From Ophiostoma sp. CBS 140.51 (taxonomy: Eukaryota; Ascomycota; Sordariomycetes; Ophiostomatales; Ophiostomataceae), in NCBI GenBank assembly GCA_029298735.1, contig JANSLP010000176.1, positions 1 through 64,000 of the forward strand: a DNA stretch of 64,000 bases. The letters run 5' to 3'. The position numbers and the translations under genes are program-made. The notes under the pieces are model-generated. The model searched no databases and was not told the DNA's origin. It was given only the letters and a program-made list of their open reading frames with translations. This document shows positions 58,298-64,000 of this stretch, in pieces. How positions within the stretch are numbered: the first letter of the stretch is position 1; every line of letters begins with the position of its first letter.

Positions 58298-61196
58298 TTA
58301 CAGCCCATACCAACCGCCGCCTTGCCAGCACGCCGAGGCAGCACCCCAGTCCGTTTGCGTCGAATACTGTGTTTGTCTGCGAGGAGACAAGAAGAAGCAT
58401 GCATAGGTCAGCATGTGATGCAACAAATATATCTCAAGCCGTCCGAGACGGTCCTTTTTTTCTTTTCTTTCCTGCTTTTTTTCTTCAACAAACGCCTCCC
58501 GCAGGGCTGCGATGCCAGTCAACTTACCCGACCCAGACAGTGGCAAGCGTGTTCAGGGCAATTGTCTCAACCTGCGTCTCCGTTGCCTCTTCGCCTTCGT
58601 AAATGACCGTCTCGGCATCGTCGGGATTGCATACAGTCTGGGCTTCGGGGGTACTGTTTATGGCCGCGACATGATTAGTTCAGTTCCCGGGCTCCATGTT
58701 GCCTCTCGTGTTGGTCAAATGGGAAAAGGGCGGAAGGGGGGAAGGGGGGAGGGGGGGAGGGGGGTTACACAACTGACATGGTCAGGGTCGAGCCCACATA
58801 GTCTGTACCTATCATCAGCAGCCCGCTCTATTTTCTCATTGCATCCATGGCCTCCACGTGGCGATGCTGCCGCACGCTCTGCTTACAGGCTTCTGTCATC
58901 GTTGGCGCCAAGGCCGTGGTTGTTACGGTGTACGTGACGGTGAACGTCGTCTCGTAAATTGTAGACGTCGATGCTGCCACAGCGACCGGGGCGCGCTGGA
59001 CAATGGCCGGCGTCTCGGCATCTGGGGCGTGGTCAGCCGACTCTGGTAAACCGACTCTGGTGAACCGACTGGTCCACCAGCCCACAACATAATTGCCGTC
59101 TTCGGTAATCTTTCCACTGTAGAGGAAGAGCACATACCATGTCCGCCGCGGCCGCCCCTTCTCCCACCGCCGCGACTTCCGCCACTGCTACCTCCTCCTC
59201 GACCCCCGTTGCCCGCTCCCGTCCCTCCTTCCCTAGGTTAGTTTTGGCGTCTCGTCCGAGGTTCTGGGAAGGCACGTTGTTCTGGCCCGCCGTATAGAAG
59301 CGCACACTACCGCAATGGAAAACGTACCTGGTCTGCCGCCACCGCCGCTGTTACCGCGGCCTCCTCCACCTCCCCGGGAGCCGCCTTGGAATGCCACTTT
59401 GTTAGCCCGGCCCATAATGCCGTTTCGACCGGCGTACTGCATTTCATCTCCCGATGTATAAACTTACCTCCTGCTCCGCCAGAATGGCCTCCACCGCCGC
59501 TACTCCCGCCGGAGTGTCCCCCGCCTCCCCCGGAGCGTCCTCCACCACCTTCTCCACCCCCTCCCCCTTTCCCACCAGGCCGCCCCCGTTCTCCCCCGCT
59601 CGGGCGACCACCACCCGTTCCGCCAGGCCGTCCTCGGCCACTACCGCCAGAGCCACCGCTGGAGCCGCTGCCTCCAGCCTGGCCCCCCCGACCTCCTCCT
59701 CCATGTCCTTCGTGTCCTTCGTGTCCTCCAGAGCTTCCCCCGCCGGTTGGCCTTCCACTACCACTGTCGGCACCACCGCCCTCGCCTTTTCCGGGTCTAC
59801 CTCCCCCGGCCGAGCCATGGCCATCGTCTCCGGGCCTGTCACCACCACCCCGGCCTCCGCTTCCCGGCTCATTGTGTCCAGGCTAAATTGTGTTAGAAAC
59901 CATAAATCTGTGGCGGACGGATCTCTCATGGGTCATCCCACCCCATGCCACCGACCACCGGGGGCAGCAGGGCGGCATATCGTAGTGTCACAGCCAGCAT
60001 AGGAAAATAAACGTACCGCCGAACCACTTCCACCCCCACGCCCGTGCTCCCATCCCCAACCCCCCTTACCAAACCACGGGCGGCAGTCGCTGCAGCCTTG
60101 TGGGATGGCGTTTTGGGGAACCGGGGGTGGCGAGTCTACCTGGGGCGCCAGCGGCTGGCTTTGGTGGTGACATTGGGCGTTTAGGACGACCGTTGTGGCA
60201 TACGCCAGTGACAAGATGCCTGTTGTCGAGAGTTTCGTGTATGTCGACAAAACAGTTGCTGTTGCCCCTGCAATGTATTGCGTGACCGTTTCGTCTTGAC
60301 CCTGGTCGCAGCGGCCAGCAATATCAGGTACCTGTGCGTATACGGTATGGACATTTGTCGTCGTTGTCGTGGTGGCTGTTCTCGGAGGTCAGCAAGCGAA
60401 CAAATCCATCTTTACCAAGCTGCCGCATATCTGGCGAGTCGGATACCATGTGACTTACTCGAGGCCTGCGGTGTGCTGGTCACGCCAACAGAAACGGTGG
60501 GTGTCATCTATAGACCATCATCAGTCATATTTTCAACGGGCACACAACACGCCCAGGGCGAGAAAGCCAGACAGGACAGGAAGATCTAAATTAGACCATC
60601 CTCATACCGTCACCACCGTCTTCTCCGGGGAGCCAATTGTCAAGGCAAATCTCCGTTGCACGGCAAAGTCGGAGTTGTCGGCTTGAATAATAATTGTCCA
60701 CTGCCCAGACGACATCGCCGAAAGCTCTACAGCACTGGGTAGAAGACGCAATTAGACTGGGATTGATATCCTACGCTGCCCACACTACTATGCGACAGGA
60801 TGAGCTTGAGGTGTATACATACCATGTCGACTGCTGTTGGCCCCCTTGGCCGGTGTTGATCGTTGAACAGGGGACTTGTGTTCCCTCGGGCGCGACAAGA
60901 ATTGGTTGGACGGTGTCATTGCCACAGTCTAGAGTGTGAGTATGTGGTAATGTATTTGTGTCGACTTCCACCTCACTCTCCTCCTCCCCAGAGAGACATG
61001 GCCAACGATATGGGAGGCGCATACCAATGAACTCGGAAGTAAATTCAAATCGACTGTCAGACGTCCCGTCGATCAGGTATGATCCACCGTTCGTATAGTC
61101 CAGTCCGGAGCATGAGCAATCGGCTGCGAGCACACTTCTAGAGAAAGTGAAGGCGATGCCGAGCCAGAAAATGCCGAGGGAATATGCTGATGCCAT
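58298..61196 (-). CDS. Secreted fungal glycine-rich protein, multi-exon, function unknown
   Basis: My model has eleven exons: 61025-61196, 60823-60928, 60608-60734, 60459-60507, 60017-60375, 59468-59882, 59328-59384, 59138-59227, 58887-59021, 58528-58642 and 58298-58376. It gives about 567 residues. A signal peptide (MASAYSLGIFWLGIAF, cleavage near VLAA) is followed by a Cys-containing domain, CSCSGLDYTNGGSYLIDG then DCGNDTVQPILV. That domain ends near SGQWTIIIQADNSDFAVQR and resembles a widespread uncharacterised ascomycete extracellular domain. A Thr-rich linker, GCSDCRPWFG and a long Gly/Ser/Arg/His-rich region (about 271-458) follow. The C-terminus has Thr/Val strings (TFTVTYTVTTT) and ends ACWQGGGWYGL. 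A cell-surface or matrix role is inferred. The first five and the last exon are solid. Splice sites in the Gly-rich part are tentative: three acceptors end in AAG. No GPI signal was seen. Confidence 0.7.
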
Positions 61197-62645
61197 TTTG
61201 CAACAATGACAACTCCTTGTGTCCCATGGGTGGTGATCGGAGCAACAGTATCATACAATGCTGACGATCTCTCGATTTTCCTATTTTGCACAGTATGTAA
61301 GGGCAACTATGGCTTGATTAACCTATACAGGGACGTCCTTTGCATACCAAGGGTGAATAAAGGGTAACCGATGACACAACGAAGGATCACTAAAGTGTCG
61401 AACTAGGGAGTGTCTTATGATATAAATACATAGCAGCGTAACAATCACAAGGTATGCGTCTCACAGGTTAACAACCAAGTTTCATCTCACCATCCTTCTT
61501 TGCTTCCGGGGTGCGGTGCGTCTGTGGGGGGTAAAGAGTGCCTTGAACCAGTCCAGCATGGCTCGGCATTGTGTAAAGAAATAACTTTTATAAAATTATG
61601 TAAAATGAATTAGGAACCAGGTAAGACCACACTCGGTAAAAAGGAGAAAAGTCTCACAGCAAGCATATTGACCGTATGTGCAGGACATCAAAAGTGCCGT
61701 ATATCAATCAACCTGCTTTCGCGGGTGTTAACTATGTCACCAGGCCACCTTCACCAAGGCAACAATATATTTGCTTTCATCTAATTCATTTGTTTATTTC
61801 CCCGCCCGTCACCTTCCTTCCGTGTCTATTTTCTTCTCTCTCTGTGAATAGGCGATATTGTTGGTAGTATCTGATGGCGGGCTTATATAACCTCGGTCTT
61901 TAACCGTTCAAGAAACCTCACTACCAAACTACAGACTAAAACTCATGCATATTGCGTGGCGACCTTTATTATTCCTCCGTCGATGTATATTAATTGACTG
62001 CATCGAGAAGTCTGCCTCAATTACCCGGGCCTATACATAGTAGAAGGTGACCTAGCTTGCTGCCATGCGAGAAAGCCCAAACCAACCACCAGGCGGTGAA
62101 TTGGGCGTATCGACAATGCACCGAATCATACCCATGCTAAAAGAAACAAACCTGTACAGCACGTTTGTTGTATTCCAAGGGTAGCGTCTTGTTTTGTCAT
62201 GTTTCGGGACACAGTTTGGCCCGCTGAACAACAGGTTACATTAGATTTATAAGCGGACAATGTTCACGATCGTACAAATGGCTGCACGATATGAGACTAT
62301 ATTCAAATGTGATCTGTCGCAGTTGCATGGGTGCCTATTAAGAGGCCACCGGGGGAAATAGATATAACATAACCAAAAAGAAGAAGAAATTGCCTTCGAA
62401 ACGCTCAAAAGACCAAGGTTAAAAATAAGAATGAAACGCCGCGAAAATGGTACTGTAAGGCCGCCTCCGTGGTATGGATACAGTTATTTATCAATAACAC
62501 CGGCCCCGGGGCCATGAAAAAGATACGCTTTTGCTTCCATGTAAAGATGACCCAGCCGGGTTATGGAACCACGCGGGAAGTGACAAAAAGAAATGCTGAA
62601 CGAAAAATGCTGCTATGATGAGGGGAAGGCTGGACAACAAACAAA
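61197..62645. other. Spacer between the glycine-rich gene and the NMNAT gene
   Basis: This 1.45-kb AT-rich region lies upstream of the secreted-protein gene and downstream of the NMNAT gene, both on the minus strand. It should hold a promoter and a 3' UTR. No coding frame, structured RNA or repeat family was recognised. Confidence 0.45.
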
Positions 62646-63732
62646 TCAGGGTCGAGCCGAATCAGCGCTTGATACGGCCATACTTTGTTGATTCTGCTCA
62701 TGTCTTGCTTGGTCCTCCTTGCTGGTGCCGTAAAGGCCGCCGTTTATAATGTAATCAATGACCTGGGTTGTTAGAGGTGTGTGTGTCGTGGGTGCGTGGA
62801 GGGGAAGACGGGGGTACCAACCGCATTCGGAACGAAATATCGGACGCTCATCTTCTTGTGCAGAAACAACCGGACCTTGGTTGACGACAAGTCTATGGGT
62901 ACACCTTGTGGGATCACCGAGATGTGCTCCGTCCACTTGCTTAATGCCTCGCGGGCTTCTTCTAGGTCAGTGCCATGCCGCTCGACGACGTAGAGCCCAC
63001 CGTCGCCACCGAGTATACGGTCCAGATCGTCCGGGCTCCACAACCCAGGCGTGCTCATGGAGTGCATCAGATCAGCACCGCAGAGCAGAGCCACGCGTGC
63101 CTGCTTCCGCTTTCCAGTGTCGACACATTCTATGCCGCCCAGTTTCTCGTTGATCTCGTATCGAAAGTGGTCGAGCACTTGGGCAGTAGGCACGTAGCGA
63201 GGTTGTGTAGCCTCCCAGGGGTCAACCATGACACAATTCGTCGTATCCTCCACGGCCAGCTCACACATGCGAATACGATGGTGCGCCGCGGCCAAATTCG
63301 ACTTTTTATAAGCGTCGGAAACAGGCGACAAATATATTCCAACGAGCTCGTAGGCATCCTCCACCATACGAACCCAATCCGAGGCCATTTCGCACATGCG
63401 GAGATCTGTACAAGCCATGTATTAGCGACGTCGGACGCCGGGCGGAACAGAGCATATCGGTACGGCAATGCCCTCGAGAACTTACGCATAATTGTAATCG
63501 GGCTGAAGGAGCCGCACACTACTAACACCAGCGGTATCCGGTCGGGGAGGTGTTGCTGTCGTAGTCTATAGGTGGGGAACTGGTACACCTGCGGCGTGGC
63601 TGCGGGGGACTGTGATGACGCATTCTGCGCCTGCTGTTGAAATAGTTGGGACGGTGAATGTTGAAGTTGTTCCCTCTGAAATAACTCATCTTCGTCTGGC
63701 AGCATATGCTGCATATCGTTTGAATATGACAT
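62646..63732 (-). CDS. NMA1: Nicotinamide/nicotinate mononucleotide adenylyltransferase
   Basis: The spliced product is about 315 residues from exons 63486-63732, 62822-63405 and 62646-62762. It joins NMN or NaMN with ATP to make NAD or deamido-NAD. The nucleotidyltransferase motif GSFSPITIMHLRMCEMA is rebuilt across the first intron, with the second His coming from the split codon. The C-terminal signature is present as DLSSTKVR (ISSTxxR type). Other conserved blocks are YLSPVSDAYKK and LLCGADLMHSM. The first 60 residues are a Gln-rich disordered extension. The second intron starts with the unusual donor GTTGGT but ends CTAAC...CCCAG and joins FVPNA to VIDYIINGGLYG, as in the family. The frame extends upstream only through a non-ATG codon, so the ATG at 63732 was chosen. 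Confidence 0.9.
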
Positions 63733-64000
63733 CGCGACGGTTGGGTTGAAGATTGTGTGGTATTGGGATATAGTATGCGTCGGAAAGAATGAAGAGGGGA
63801 CAGAACTGGACGGGTTCAACTAGAACAGGGCGAAGAGGCAAAATCAGGAATATGGAGATGCGCTATTCGCACCTTGTTTCTCCACTTTATTACACATTTG
63901 CTTAGTCATTTGTTATATCAGTACAGAAAAGTCTGTATCCTTCCTATCCACACTACTAGCGACTACTGCTTGACTTGCGGAATGGAAGCGCCGTTAGACA
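63733..64000. other. Upstream flank of the NMNAT gene
   Basis: These 268 bp hold the probable leader and core promoter of the NMNAT gene. No further gene start was seen before the window ends. Confidence 0.4.

Noticed and set aside
59117..59137. 21-bp GTATGT...CTACAG segment as an intron of the glycine-rich gene
   Set aside because: It is too short for a fungal intron. Using the later acceptor before GATGCCGAGACG gives a 116-bp intron and keeps the reading frame.
1..64000. tRNA, 5S rRNA, transposon, CRISPR and secondary-metabolite genes
   Set aside because: I looked for tRNA B-box-like strings, terminal repeats, transposase or reverse-transcriptase motifs and PKS/NRPS motifs by eye and found none that held up. 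A tRNAscan or repeat-library search would be decisive.

Overview
The window is nuclear DNA from a filamentous ascomycete, probably a Sordariomycete; the order cannot be fixed from sequence alone. The evidence is eukaryotic gene structure (short introns of about 50-180 bp with GTAAGT/GTATGT-like donors, CTAAC/CTGAC branch sites and YAG acceptors), a fused pentafunctional AROM gene, fungal-type proteins (Atg18, Uso1, Rat1, Ppm2/Tyw4, Pps1, Ira/neurofibromin) and long pyrimidine-rich leaders. I found 14 protein-coding genes. I saw no tRNA, rRNA, CRISPR array, transposon or secondary-metabolite cluster.

Layout: 268-1287 (-) Arg/Ser-rich glycine-zipper protein; 4530-6379 (+) MFS transporter with a 15-nt internal exon; 6397-9903 (-) wybutosine enzyme Tyw4/Ppm2; 10491-12099 (+) Atg18; 12893-15151 (-) Pps1-type dual-specificity phosphatase; 18357-21064 (+) OPT-family transporter; 21471-23412 (-) PRMT3; 23951-27545 (-) Uso1/p115; 28752-32114 (+) Rat1/Xrn2; 33370-41850 (+) giant Ira/neurofibromin RasGAP; 48895-51159 (+) Rpn4-like C2H2 factor; 52307-57155 (-) AROM; 58298-61196 (-) secreted glycine-rich protein in many exons; 62646-63732 (-) nicotinamide mononucleotide adenylyltransferase.

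The genes are a set of unrelated housekeeping and signalling functions: shikimate pathway, NAD synthesis, mRNA 5'-3' decay and termination, tRNA modification, ER-Golgi tethering, autophagy, Ras down-regulation, proteasome control and transport. They do not form a pathway cluster. Three intergenic deserts (1288-4529, 15152-18356 and the 7-kb 41851-48894) hold low-complexity and strand-asymmetric sequence.

The main unexplained signals are regulatory or structural. An exact PACE-type 9-mer lies just upstream of the Rpn4-like gene. A 9-bp word, TACT(C/T)CGTA, recurs about 12 times and only in intergenic DNA. There is a well-phased 13-bp minisatellite at 3027-3170. Several unusual splice structures occur: two 15-nt exons, a stop-free 90-nt intron, and AAG acceptors in the glycine-rich gene. 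Gene models were spliced by eye; exon ends are exact where stated but have no transcript support.
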